From Saprospiraceae bacterium (lineage in GTDB: Bacteria; Bacteroidota; Bacteroidia; Chitinophagales; Saprospiraceae), in NCBI GenBank assembly GCA_016708265.1, contig JADJGA010000003.1, positions 496,001-560,000 of the forward strand: a DNA stretch of 64,000 nt, written 5' to 3'. A program made the position numbers and the translations under genes. How positions within the stretch are numbered: position 1 is the first letter of the stretch; each line of letters starts with the position of its first letter. The notes under the pieces are model-generated. The model was not told the DNA's origin. It did not search any database and was given only the letters and a program-made list of their open reading frames with translations. Of this stretch, positions 19,967 through 28,841 are shown piece after piece.

Positions 19967-20827
19967 ATGATCAAAGCATTTTCACTGATACATGGTGCAA
20001 AGACATTAGAACTTCACGATAAAATCACTCCTGATGAAATAATCACAAAAGAGGAAATTGAAGAAATAGAATCCAGTTCGAAATATATTGAAACAGAAAA
20101 TGAAATAGGGATCAATATCAATTTTATCAGGACTGATACTGAGCACATTAATAATGAACCTGTTTCATTGATCATCAAAGGAAAATTACTTGTTACTCAA
20201 CGGGAATATAACTTCAGGGCTTTTGAAGATACATATAAAAAACTGCAGCAACATAAAGTCAGGGATGGTGACGACATATACCTTATGCTGCTCGATACAC
20301 GCATAGATTACGATGCTGATCTGATAGAAAGCATCACTGAAAAAATATCAATTATTAGTAAAGATTTACTTTCAAGCAAACAGCATAAGAAAGAAACACT
20401 TTTAAAAATTGCAGCATTGCAAAGCAAAACAATTCTTATAAGGGAAAATATAATTGAAAAACAAAGGATATTGTCGGCAATGATGAAAAGTAAAATGTTC
20501 CCAAAAGAGGATTACGATATAATGACTGTAATGCTATCTGATGCAAACTCAATTCTTGACCATACAAATTTTAACTTCCAAAGGCTTGAATATTTGCAAA
20601 ATACATTTCTTGGCCTTGTAAATATGGAACAAAACAGGGTGATCAAACTTTTTACGGTTTTAACCGTAATTTTCATGCCCCCTACCCTGATAGCCAGTAT
20701 GTATGGTATGAATTTTAAATATATGCCGGAATTAAGCAAACCCTGGGGCTATCCGGTAGCTATAGCAATGATGCTGGGCTCATCCGTTATCACTCTGTTG
20801 TTTTTCAGAAACAGGAAATGGATTTGA
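19967..20827 (+). CDS. corA: CorA-family divalent cation transporter
   Basis: 286 residues. The N-terminal ~220 residues form the cytoplasmic funnel with long helices (for example DTRIDYDADLIESITEKIS). Two C-terminal membrane helices follow. The signature YGMNF at the end of the first helix (TVIFMPPTLIASMYGMNF) is the selectivity loop of CorA Mg2+/Co2+ channels. The C-terminus ends in a basic FFRNRKWI, as expected. The protein is a little shorter than typical CorA (about 315-350) because the N-terminal alpha/beta domain is compact. The frame is intact. Confidence 0.93.
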   Translation: MIKAFSLIHGAKTLELHDKITPDEIITKEEIEEIESSSKYIETENEIGININFIRTDTEHINNEPVSLIIKGKLLVTQREYNFRAFEDTYKKLQQHKVRDGDDIYLMLLDTRIDYDADLIESITEKISIISKDLLSSKQHKKETLLKIAALQSKTILIRENIIEKQRILSAMMKSKMFPKEDYDIMTVMLSDANSILDHTNFNFQRLEYLQNTFLGLVNMEQNRVIKLFTVLTVIFMPPTLIASMYGMNFKYMPELSKPWGYPVAIAMMLGSSVITLLFFRNRKWI

Positions 20828-20884
20828 TTTAGTATTGCTATACAAGAAAAATAATGCAATATTTAAAGGATACGGAAATAAAAA

Positions 20885-20935
20885 CTTAGCGGCTTTGTGT
20901 GATTTTTAATATGATTATCATACAAAGACGCTAAG
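20885..20935. terminator. Hairpin between convergent corA and sod genes
   Basis: An 18-base arm at 20885-20902 matches the inverse of 20918-20935 at 16 of 18 positions (CTTAGCGGCTTTG / CAAAGACGCTAAG), with a 15-base AT-rich loop. It lies between the 3' ends of two convergent genes and so may stop transcription from both sides. Its arms also belong to the CTTTGTGTC-type interspersed repeat seen at 26693, 37507 and 51611, so it may be a repeat used as a terminator. Confidence 0.6.
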
Positions 20936-20946
20936 GTGCAAAATAT

Positions 20947-21669
20947 TTATTTTATTGATTCGTAATTTTTCGACACTACATCCCAGTTTATGGCTTGCTT
21001 AAAGTTTGCAATGTAATCAGCTCTTTTGTTCTGATATTTCAGATAGTAGGCATGCTCCCATACATCAATGCAAAGAATAGGAGTACCTGTCATTTTTACA
21101 ACGTTTTTCATTAACGGATTATCCTGGTTTTTAGTAGTAGAAATAAATAACTCGTTATTCTTATCAACTGACAGCCAGGCCCATCCTGAACCAAAAACTC
21201 CGGTAGCTGCTTTCACAAATTTAGTTGAAAACTCATCAAAGGAACCAAATTTTTTAATAATGGCATCTTCCAAACTTCCTGAAGGCTGAGTTCCTCCTCC
21301 CGGAGTAAGGATTTTCCAGAACATGTTGTGATTGTAATGACCACCTGCATTATTGAGTACTGACATATCTTCGTCGTTTTCCATCACCATCTCAAGTATT
21401 GTTTCAAGACTTTTTCCCTTTAATTTATGATTTTCGAGAGATGTATTAAGCTTGTCAACGTAGGCTTTGTGATGTTTTGAATAATGAATTTTCATAGTTT
21501 CGGTGTCAATATAAGGCTCGAGAGCACTAAATTCATATCCAAGTTCAGGAAGGGTAAATACTGAACTGGATTGAGACTGAACCATCATTTGGGCATTAAT
21601 TTCTGATTGCGGGAAAGAAAACAGCATGATCAGAAAAAATAAATTGAAAAATCTTGTGGGTGTTACCAT
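20947..21669 (-). CDS. sod: Exported Fe/Mn superoxide dismutase
   Basis: 240 residues: an N-terminal signal (FFNLFFLIMLFSFPQSEINAQ) precedes a complete Fe/Mn-SOD of about 200 residues. The four metal ligands are visible: His in KIHYSKHHKAY, His in GGHYNHNMFW, and Asp and His in CIDVWEHAYYLKYQ. GGHYNHNMFW and GVFGSGWAWL fit the Mn/cambialistic side of the family, but metal choice cannot be settled by eye. The enzyme would convert superoxide to peroxide and oxygen outside the cytoplasm, which is unusual because most Fe/Mn-SODs are cytosolic. The frame is intact and the gene is monocistronic. Confidence 0.94.
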   Translation of the reverse strand: MVTPTRFFNLFFLIMLFSFPQSEINAQMMVQSQSSSVFTLPELGYEFSALEPYIDTETMKIHYSKHHKAYVDKLNTSLENHKLKGKSLETILEMVMENDEDMSVLNNAGGHYNHNMFWKILTPGGGTQPSGSLEDAIIKKFGSFDEFSTKFVKAATGVFGSGWAWLSVDKNNELFISTTKNQDNPLMKNVVKMTGTPILCIDVWEHAYYLKYQNKRADYIANFKQAINWDVVSKNYESIK

Positions 21670-21908
21670 GAATAAAAATTTTAGTAATGTTAATAAAATA
21701 ATTTAATTTATACCTGAAACAAGGAAAGATTAATATTGTTTACTAAGTGATACAAAATGATTAATCAGGGAAAATTTTCTTACCTATATTTCGTTTTCTG
21801 TTTTTGTTTATTTCAGAATCTTCAGAAATTGAAGGTTTATTAAACATTTTTAACATAAACAAATTTTCTTATTATCGGATATCAGCTTAATATTTAAGAA
21901 TTATTATT

Positions 21909-22578
21909 ATGGAGTTTATACAATTTATAATTGATCTTTTGACCAATACCAAGGATGTTTTACTGCAGCTTTTCCAGGATTACGGAGTATATATATATGC
22001 AATATTGTTTCTGATTATCTTCGTAGAGACCGGATTGGTTATTTTCCCTTTTTTGCCGGGTGATTCATTGCTTTTCACTGCAGGCATGCTTTGTGCCCAA
22101 TCATCAGGTCTCAATATATGGGTTTTGATTCCCCCTGTTGATTGCAGCAGCTGTGATTGGAGACAATATCAATTATTTTGTGGGCAGATATTTCAATGAA
22201 CATGTGTTGAGCTGGAAATTCCGCGGCAAGCCAATGGTGAAGCAAGAATGGCTTGATAAAACACATGAATATTTTGAAAAAAATGGTGTTAAAACAATAA
22301 TAATTGCACGTTTTGTACCTATTGTTCGCACAGTTACACCTTTTGTATCGGGAGTTGGAAAAATGAATTACAGGATTTTTCTTCCTTATGATATTTTCGG
22401 CGGAGTACTATGGGTTACGAGTGTAAGCTTACTGGGATATTTTCTGGGTCAGGTGGAATTTGTTGAAAGACACCTTGAGAAATTCATACTATTAATCATT
22501 TTTATATCAGTACTGCCGATTTTCTGGGGATATTTTAAGAATAAGTTTTCGAAAGGACAATTGAAAATTGACAATTGA
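21909..22578 (+). CDS. DedA/VTT-domain membrane protein (one frameshift)
   Basis: About 222 residues over two overlapping frames. The first carries the N-terminal helix and the motif FVETGLVIFPFLPGDSLLF; the second carries VIGDNINYFVGRYFNEHV, FEKNGVKTIIIARFVPIVRT and PFVSGVGKM. These are the G-D-N-x-x-Y-x-x-G-R and R-F-x-P-x-x-R hallmarks of DedA proteins. Removing one C from the C5 run at 22130-22134 joins them as LIPLLIAAAVIGDN. DedA proteins are inner-membrane proteins linked to undecaprenyl-phosphate or phospholipid flipping and proton-motive-force maintenance. The break is at a homopolymer, so I take the gene as functional. Confidence 0.92.
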
Positions 22579-22800
22579 GAATTTTAGAATTAGGTAATTT
22601 GGGAATTTGAGAATTAGTTAATGTGATAATTTGAGAATGTGAGAATTTGAAAATTTGAAAATAGTATATTATTAAGATCTGTATAAATCCGTCTTTACTG
22701 TGTTATCAGTGTTGCATTCTTCTTTTTATGTGTTAATGAATGATAAAATGCAATGGAGAATGTGCGAATGTGAGAATTGGCTAATTAGCTAATTGGCTAA
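22579..22800. repeat. Degenerate tandem repeats between dedA and DUF2279 genes
   Basis: From the dedA stop, 22558-22665 is a run of degenerate units resembling GAATTTGA / GAAAATTT / GAGAATGT. A second block at 22752-22800 contains GAATGTG units and then four units of GGCTAATT or AGCTAATT. The unit length is 7-8 bases. The two genes are convergent. Apart from the repeats I see no gene, and no T-rich hairpin stands out, although the GCTAATTAGC units are themselves self-complementary. Confidence 0.8.
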
Positions 22801-23796
22801 TTAAAAAACCAGGTAATGAAACTTAAGCTTTCCCTTTGAATTTAATTCTAATCCCGGCATTGGAAATTTCACCAGGTTCAATGCTTTGAATAGCGCTTTC
22901 AGGTATTGTGATTTCACAGGTATTCTTCTGAAATCAATATCGGGTGTTAAATAAAATTGGTTATAACGATCAAAATCATCATTCAGATTATATTTATTCC
23001 CATTCTGATCGATCCAGGAATTTGCAAATCCTCCAAACATATTCTGAGCCCCATATCCGACAGAGACATTCAGCCATGGTGGGATATAATGATCTTTAAT
23101 AAGAGAGGATAAATTGAACGAAAGCCAGTAAGTCTGGGCATTATAATCCTTTAAATATCTTTCAGGAAATGACTTTCCGAAAAGCTCATTTGCCCTTTGG
23201 TTCAGACTTGAAATTCCATTACCATTTGCCGAATATAAAGGTTCTTGTGAATAAGTACGTTTACCTGAAGAAACCTTCATCAATATCCTCTGCTCATCCC
23301 ACAGTTTCTGTTGTGCAAAAAATACTCCTGCACCCAATACATTTGCCGACATATCGGCATAGGAAAAACCCCATTCAGGTGAAAAACCATCAAGCACTTC
23401 GATTGTGGTCTGGAGCAACATACCCATAGTAAAACCAAAAATAAGCGAATTTGACTTTTTCATGCCTGTCCACCTTGCTCCATCATACATCACACTACTT
23501 TGGTTATAAGCCGTATATATATGACCTATTTTGTCCATGTGTTTCCATTCTCCCCAATCATCAAATGTATGAAATTTTGTAAAACCATAGTCACTGTACC
23601 AGTATCTCACCAGTGAGTAAGTACCCGCCCCATAGATCACTGATCCGATGCCAAGAGCAGTATAAAAACGTTTTTTGTTGAATTCAGGATTTTTGTTCAC
23701 AGAACTGTCAATAGCAATATTATTATACTGAGCTGCCAGAATGCATCCGGACAGGCTGAACAATAAGTTTAACACACAAATTTTAAAAACCTGCAT
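22801..23796 (-). CDS. DUF2279 (YfiM-like) exported protein
   Basis: 331 residues from the ATG at 23796; a TTG one codon earlier is a poorer choice. The signal peptide is CVLNLLFSLSGCILAAQ, which could also be read as a lipobox (LSGC). The core (FYTALGIGSVIYGAGTYSL, EWKHMDKIGHIYTAYNQSS, GMLLQTTIEVLDGFSPEWGF, SYADMSANVLGAG) is the DUF2279 signature with conserved His, Asp and Glu. The family is an uncharacterised envelope protein with several hydrophobic helices. Its ATG shares one base with the pth stop (TGATG), so translation of the two is coupled. Confidence 0.88.
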   Translation of the reverse strand: MQVFKICVLNLLFSLSGCILAAQYNNIAIDSSVNKNPEFNKKRFYTALGIGSVIYGAGTYSLVRYWYSDYGFTKFHTFDDWGEWKHMDKIGHIYTAYNQSSVMYDGARWTGMKKSNSLIFGFTMGMLLQTTIEVLDGFSPEWGFSYADMSANVLGAGVFFAQQKLWDEQRILMKVSSGKRTYSQEPLYSANGNGISSLNQRANELFGKSFPERYLKDYNAQTYWLSFNLSSLIKDHYIPPWLNVSVGYGAQNMFGGFANSWIDQNGNKYNLNDDFDRYNQFYLTPDIDFRRIPVKSQYLKALFKALNLVKFPMPGLELNSKGKLKFHYLVF

Positions 23797-24353
23797 CAAT
23801 TATTATAATTGTTAAGAACATAGTCAAATCCCCGGAAAACAAAGTCCAGATTTGCATTTGCAGCTTTTTCGATTATTTCAGGCAATTTTTCACTTTGTTC
23901 TGCTGACCACTTACTCAGGACGTAATCTGCCTGTTGTCCTTTTGAAAATTCATTACCGACCCCTACTCTGAGCCGGCCATATTCTTTTCCTATTTTATCC
24001 TGTATATCTTTCAATCCGTTGTGACCTCCATCGCTGCCCTGTTTTCTGACCCTGATCTTACCAAATTCAAGATTGATATCATCGACGTTAACTAAAACAT
24101 GTTTTAACGGGATATCGAGTTTATTCATCCAGTAGAGTACAGCTTTACCACTCAGATTCATATAGGTTGTTGGTTTTATAAGGTAAACTTTTCTGCCCCT
24201 GTGAGCAAGTTCAGCAAAATAGGCAAGTCTGTCCTGTTTAAAGACTACTTCTTTTTTTCCCGCCATGTAATCAAGTATTTCAAAACCGATATTGTGTCTA
24301 GTTCCTTCATATTCATATCCGATATTTCCAAGTCCTACGAGAAGGTATTTCAT
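23796..24353 (-). CDS. pth: Peptidyl-tRNA hydrolase
   Basis: 185 residues, standard length. It starts MKYLLVGLGNIGYEYEGTRHNIGFEILD, with the conserved Asn-Pro-like G-L-G-N, the catalytic His in TRHNIGF, KPTTYMNLSGKAV, VNVDDINLEFGKIRVR and GSDGGHNGLKDI. The enzyme releases peptides from tRNAs that drop off ribosomes and is essential in most bacteria. The frame is intact, and the gene is coupled to the DUF2279 gene downstream. An array of TTTATGAAG-like repeats lies right before its start. Confidence 0.97.
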   Translation of the reverse strand: MKYLLVGLGNIGYEYEGTRHNIGFEILDYMAGKKEVVFKQDRLAYFAELAHRGRKVYLIKPTTYMNLSGKAVLYWMNKLDIPLKHVLVNVDDINLEFGKIRVRKQGSDGGHNGLKDIQDKIGKEYGRLRVGVGNEFSKGQQADYVLSKWSAEQSEKLPEIIEKAANANLDFVFRGFDYVLNNYNN

Positions 24354-24355
24354 TT

Positions 24356-24440
24356 TTTAAGGTTTATTAGGTTTATGAAGTTTATATGGTTTATGAGGTT
24401 TAATGGTTTAGAAAGTTTAGAGGGTTTAGAATTAACAATT
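24356..24440. repeat. GGTTTATGA-type tandem array before pth
   Basis: About eight degenerate 8-10 base units (GGTTTATTA, GGTTTATGAA, GTTTATATG, GGTTTATGA, GGTTTAATG and so on) begin 3 bases before the pth start codon. Seen from the gene they read as TCATAAACC units, the same family and orientation as the array directly before the lipocalin gene at 33853. The two arrays therefore have the same position relative to a gene although they lie on opposite strands. Confidence 0.85.
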
Positions 24441-24463
24441 CAATAATCGTACCTCGTAAAACT

Positions 24464-24552
24464 TGTCCGTATGGATCGTAATTCGTAAATCTAAAGACCT
24501 TCCTACCTTTTACATTTTAGCTTTTTTTGATCCATACGGACAGGTTTGATAA
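24464..24552. repeat. 14 bp perfect inverted repeat with 61-base spacer
   Basis: TGTCCGTATGGATC at 24464-24477 is exactly complementary to GATCCATACGGACA at 24539-24552. The spacer is AT-rich and the arms are more GC-rich than their surroundings. There is no T-tract at the proper place for a terminator on either strand. It lies between the phosphoribosyltransferase stop and the pth start on the minus strand, so it could fold in a joint transcript. Confidence 0.75.
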
Positions 24553-24629
24553 GTTTACTTTTTTTATTTTACTTTTTTAATTTTACATTTTTAAACCTTC
24601 CTACCCTTGCACCTTCCTACCTTTCTCCA

Positions 24630-25124
24630 TCATTCCAGATCAACACTATAACTCCCTTTTTCCTTTAGATCCACTTTAATATTATCCTGAATAGTAGTTG
24701 CCAGAGTCATTCCCACATAATTGACACTTACAGGAAACTGTTTATGCATCCTGTCCACCAAAACTGCGGTCTCGACTTTTGAGGGTAAAATGTCCATTAA
24801 AACATCCATTGCATAGAAGAGAGATCTTCCTGTATTTGCAACATCATCTACAACTATTATTGCCTGATTTGCCAATTGGGATTTCTCAATATCAATAGAT
24901 ATATCGTTTTCAACAGGATTTTGAGGCTTCAAACTGATTCTGGCAAGTTTAAGTTCCTTGTCGGATATCTTTTCCAGACTTTTCATCAGCATTTTAGCAT
25001 AGTTGTATCCATTATTGTTTATCCCTAAAAAGTATATTTTTTCACATTCGAAATTCGATTCAGCAATCTCAAAAGCCATCCTTTTTATTTTCCTCCTTAT
25101 TTGTAAATCTTCTAAAATTTTCAT
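24630..25124 (-). CDS. PyrR-like phosphoribosyltransferase
   Basis: 164 residues with a type I phosphoribosyltransferase fold. The PRPP-binding motif IIVVDDVANTGRSLFYAMD is at about residues 90-108, followed by a flexible segment and LVDRMHKQFPVSVNYVGM. The latter (V-D-R-x-H-x-x-F-P-V-x-x-x-Y-V-G) is the signature of PyrR/UPRTase-type proteins. PyrR regulates pyrimidine genes and has weak uracil phosphoribosyltransferase activity. Regulation of pyr genes is uncertain here because no pyr gene is nearby, so I leave the symbol blank. The frame is intact and it precedes pth on the same strand. Confidence 0.85.
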   Translation of the reverse strand: MKILEDLQIRRKIKRMAFEIAESNFECEKIYFLGINNNGYNYAKMLMKSLEKISDKELKLARISLKPQNPVENDISIDIEKSQLANQAIIVVDDVANTGRSLFYAMDVLMDILPSKVETAVLVDRMHKQFPVSVNYVGMTLATTIQDNIKVDLKEKGSYSVDLE

Positions 25125-25267
25125 TTTGGTGATTATTTTGAGTGTAAAAATAGCTTAAAACAAATAATCTGCATACATTAGCACAAATTTATTGGCATTT
25201 TCTTTCTAATTTTGTAAGAATCCGATAAAATACCTGCTTCAGTACTATAAATTAAAAAAAATGTAAT

Positions 25268-26616
25268 ATGTTACAGCAAATATTATTCATATCAGTAACA
25301 GTCCTTACAATTTTCATTTCCTATAAAACATATTCACAGATCATTTCAAATATTAAAATGGGTCGTGATTTTAATGTTAAAGGCAGCTTAAGGACTATGC
25401 TTCTCGTCGCATTAGGACAGAGCAAAATGTTTAAGAATTTCCTCCCTGCATTTTTCCACTTATTCATATATGTTGCCTTTATTTTCACTCAGGTAGAATT
25501 GCTTGAAATTCTTATCGATGGATTTACTGGAACGCATCGAATTTTAGCTCCATACACAGGAGTATTTTATACTTTGCTTATATCTGTGATAGAAATTCTT
25601 TCTGTTTTGGCATTTATTGCAACAATAGTATTCTTATCAAGGAGAAATATATTAAAAGTACAAAGATTCCACAAACCTGAAATGAAAGGCTGGCCGTTTA
25701 AGGATGCTAATCTCATTCTTCTGGGAGAAATTCTTCTTATCCTTGGAATTTTCACTGCCAATAGTTCAGACCTTGTTCTTCAGGGAAGAATTCCTGAAGA
25801 ATATCACGAAACAGGCAGATTTGCTATATCATCGTTTCTTGCAGATTCACTGTTCTACAAAATAAATACCGGGACTTTAAAATTGCTTGAAAGATCCGGA
25901 TGGTGGCTTCATGTTCTGGTGGTATTCGGATTTATTGTTTATCTGACTATTTCCAAACATTTGCACCTTATTTTTCATTTTTCAACACTTATTTTTCTTC
26001 ATCATCTTCAAGGGGAAAAATGGAGAATATGCCGGTAATAATGAACGAAGTGAAGTCAATGATGGGAATATCAGATGAAAGCCAGGTACCTGCTGCTACC
26101 GAGGCTGAAATACCTGAATTCGGGGCAAATGATCTGAAAGGTCTTACCTGGAAAAATATTCTCGATGCTTACACATGTACGGAATGTGGAAGATGTACTG
26201 CAGCTTGTCCTGCAAATATCACCGGTAAAAAATTATCTCCGAGGAAAATTGTAATGGATGTAAGAGACAGAGCAGAGGATATTGGCAACAAACTCGCTTC
26301 GAAAGATACTCAATACATCGGAGAGCAGTTCAAAGGAGATGGAGTAAAACTGTCTGCAAAGAATTTCAACGACGGAAAATCTCTTTTTGACTATATAACT
26401 GATGAAGAAATATATGCCTGTACTACTTGCAATGCCTGCGTGGAGGAATGTCCGGTAATGATCAATCCTCTTGATATTATATTGCAATTGAGAAGATACA
26501 GAATTCTGACTGATTCTGCAGGACCTTCAGACTGGATGCCCATGTTTACAAGTCTTGAAAACAGTGGATGTGTGTGGCAGATGCAGGATCTGAGAGAACA
26601 ATGGACGAGACAATGA
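25268..26616 (+). CDS. Membrane-anchored 4Fe-4S oxidoreductase subunit (one frameshift)
   Basis: About 449 residues. The first ~240 contain about five membrane helices with histidines that could bind heme (FHLFIYVAF, WWLHVLVVFGFIVYL, SKHLH), resembling the NarI/HdrE-type cytochrome domain. After a missing T near 25975 the chain continues as FSFFNTYFSS into a soluble domain. Two ferredoxin clusters follow: CTECGRCTAACP (about 300) and CTTCNACVEECPVMINP (about 385). This is the GlpC/HdrC-type dicluster arrangement. It probably passes electrons between quinone and the CCG-domain partner encoded 340 bp downstream. The physiological donor is unknown. Confidence 0.85.
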
Positions 26617-26618
26617 AA

Positions 26619-26691
26619 AAGTGAAGAATGAAAAATGAAAAATGAAAAATGAAAAATGAAAAATGAAAAATGAAAAATGAAAAATGAAAAA
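26619..26691. repeat. GAAAAAT heptamer array
   Basis: About ten head-to-tail copies of the 7-mer GAAAAAT, nearly perfect, start 3 bases after the stop of the Fe-S gene. They are followed by a CTTTGTGTCTCTGCGTC block (26693-26711) related to the hairpin arms at 20885-20935. A CCGACAA / CTGTTAA / CTGAAAG array follows at 26862-26910. No gene or terminator is visible in the 339 bp interval, so transcription may read through to the partner gene. Confidence 0.9.
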
Positions 26692-26955
26692 GGCTTTGTG
26701 TCTCTGCGTCTTTTGCGTGAGAGTGAATAGTGAAAAATTAAGAATGAAAAATGAAAAGTAAAGTATATGAGGGTTATATGTTGCAAGTTACTGAGTCTTG
26801 CTTCAAGTTGCTGGTTACTTGCTGTCGTTCTTAAATTGCGAGCATATATTTAATAAAAAGGATAACGGGTATAACCGACAACCGATAACTGTTAAACCGA
26901 CAACTGAAAGAGTAAAGAATTAATTATTTTAAAATATATAAACTAAACAGAATAA

Positions 26956-27743
26956 ATGGAAGCTAAAATTAAGACAATGGCTGAACTGGTATCCGAAGGA
27001 ACTGAACCTGATGTGTTATTTTGGGTAGGATGTGCCGGTAGTTTTGATGCAAGGGCACAGAAAGTGTCAAGAGCTTTTACTAAAATATTACAAAAAGCCG
27101 GAGTGGTATTTGCAATTCTTGGCAGTGAGGAAAGCTGCTGCGGAGATCCGGCTCGAAGGGCAGGAAATGAATTTGTCTTTCAGATGCTGGCACTTCAAAA
27201 TATTCAGACACTCAATGGCTACAATATCAAAAAAATAGTAACCACATGTCCTCACGGATATAATACACTCAAAAATGAATATCCAGAACTTGGTGGCAAT
27301 TATGAAGTTTATCATCACACACAGTTTATTGAATTGCTAATAAAGGAAGGTAAACTCAAAACTGCAGACATTAACGGTAAAGAACCGGGTAAAATAACCT
27401 ATCATGATTCCTGCTATATGGGAAGGATAAACAATGAATATTCAGCACCCAGGAATGTTATGAAATCAATTGGTTTCGATTTACAGGAAATTGTTAAAAA
27501 TAAAGAAAAGCCATGTGCTGTGGTGCCGGTGGTGCTCAGATGTTCAAGGAAGAAGAAAAAGGAGATGACAGGGTGAATAATGTAAGAGCTAAAGAAGCAA
27601 TGGATTCGGGTTGCAAAACTATTGCTGCCAATTGTCCCTTCTGCATAACTATGCTTGAAGATGGATTGAAAAACTATGGTAAAGAGGAAGAATTCAGGGT
27701 TAAGGATATTGCTGAGATACTGGCTGAGAGGTTGAATGGTTGA
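26956..27743 (+). CDS. CCG-domain Fe-S oxidoreductase, HdrB/GlpC-type partner (one frameshift)
   Basis: About 262 residues. The first cysteine-rich domain has GSEESCCGDPARRAGNE and HDSCYMGRINNEY. The second, reached by correcting one missing base near 27512, has MCCGAGGAQMFKEEEKG and IAANCPFCITMLEDG. Two CCG domains binding an unusual 4Fe-4S cluster are characteristic of the heterodisulfide reductase B / glycerol-3-phosphate dehydrogenase C / lactate-utilisation family. It is cytoplasmic and is very likely the catalytic partner of the membrane ferredoxin subunit upstream. Bacteroidetes commonly encode this pair without a characterised substrate. Confidence 0.85.
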
Positions 27744-27790
27744 ATGGTTGAAGGGTAGAATGGTAGAAGGGTTGAAGGGTTTGGGATAGA
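27726..27790. repeat. GGTTGAAT octamer array
   Basis: Starting at the stop of the CCG-domain gene, about six units GGTTGAAT, GGTTGAAG, GGTAGAAT, GGTAGAAG follow each other with single changes. The unit is 8 bases. It belongs to the same class of intergenic tandem arrays as elsewhere in the window. Confidence 0.85.
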
Positions 27791-27910
27791 GTATTACGAA
27801 TGACGACTACCGAATGAAGACTGCCGTCACGCTTACACATGTTTCAGCGTGATCTTCGCTTTGCTCGAACTGAAGACGTAAAAAAAATACCGGTTTCAAA
27901 CAGAATCACT

Positions 27911-28840
27911 ATGGACAAACTGGAACTGATAAATGAATATAAAGCCAGGATTAACCGGACACTGGATTATATAGAATTGCGCTATGACAGGCAATTTACA
28001 CTGGAAGAGCTTTCATTAATTGCAAATTTTTCTAAATTTCATTTTAACAGGATCTTCCTCAGCCTGATCGGTGAAACTCCATTTCAATTTATAAACAGGA
28101 TCAGACTTGAAAAAGCTGCTACTCTCCTTGTTATTCAAAGAAATCTAAGTATCAAAGAAATCGCCTATAAATGCGGATTTTCTGATATCTCGGTTTTCTC
28201 AAGGAATTTTAAAAAATATTTCAAAATATCAGCAACTGACTACCGTTTTCAAAAAAGCAATATCAGTCAACACGATAGCAATATTGTCAAATCAGGAATA
28301 AAAACTTCATCATACTTTTGTTTTGATTCTAAAACAATTAAATGGATAACAAATATGAAAACAAACAAAAGTGTGGAAGTTAAAGACTTTCCTGAAATGA
28401 CGCTTGCTTATGTCAGGCATATCGGACCCTACAAAGGTGACTCAAAACTATTTGAACAACTATGGAACAAACTTTTCCGCTGGGCAGGGCCACGGGGACT
28501 GATCGGAGGCAAAGATTTCATGTCTCTGATCGTATATCACGATGATCCGAACATCACTGAAGAGTCAAAACTGCGAATGAGTGTTTCAATCACCATTCCG
28601 CCTCATACCGAAGTAAGTGGTGAGATAGGGAAAATGGTACTTGAGCCGGCAAAATGTGTTATCGCAAGATTTGAACTGAAAGAAGATGAATTCCAGGAAG
28701 CCTGGGACTGGGTCATGGGCCACTGGTTCCCTCAAAGTGGTTATCAGCCCGATGATAAACCCTGCTTTGAGATGTATCCTGAGGAACCTAAGGATGGGAA
28801 ATTTATAGTCGATATCTGTGTACCTGTAAAACCGATGTAA
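27911..28840 (+). CDS. AraC-family regulator with GyrI-like effector domain
   Basis: 309 residues from the ATG at 27911 (MDKLELINEYKARI). Residues about 10-115 carry the double helix-turn-helix (FTLEELSLIANFSKFHFNR and IKEIAYKCGFSDISVFSRNF). After a linker, residues about 155-309 form a GyrI/SOUL-like ligand-binding domain (LAYVRHIGPYKGDSKLFEQL, CVIARFELKEDEFQEAW, PCFEMYPEEP). The architecture is that of Rob and related multidrug-responsive activators. Two genes follow 1 and 2 bp apart: a stand-alone GyrI-like protein and a YoaP-like acetyltransferase. The regulator probably senses a small hydrophobic or toxic compound and controls this unit; the ligand is not known. Confidence 0.92.
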   Translation: MDKLELINEYKARINRTLDYIELRYDRQFTLEELSLIANFSKFHFNRIFLSLIGETPFQFINRIRLEKAATLLVIQRNLSIKEIAYKCGFSDISVFSRNFKKYFKISATDYRFQKSNISQHDSNIVKSGIKTSSYFCFDSKTIKWITNMKTNKSVEVKDFPEMTLAYVRHIGPYKGDSKLFEQLWNKLFRWAGPRGLIGGKDFMSLIVYHDDPNITEESKLRMSVSITIPPHTEVSGEIGKMVLEPAKCVIARFELKEDEFQEAWDWVMGHWFPQSGYQPDDKPCFEMYPEEPKDGKFIVDICVPVKPM

Positions 28841-28841
28841 A

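Noticed and set aside
22140..22200. Two separate DedA genes overlapping
   Set aside because: The two frames encode complementary halves of one DedA domain, joined by removing one C from a C5 run.
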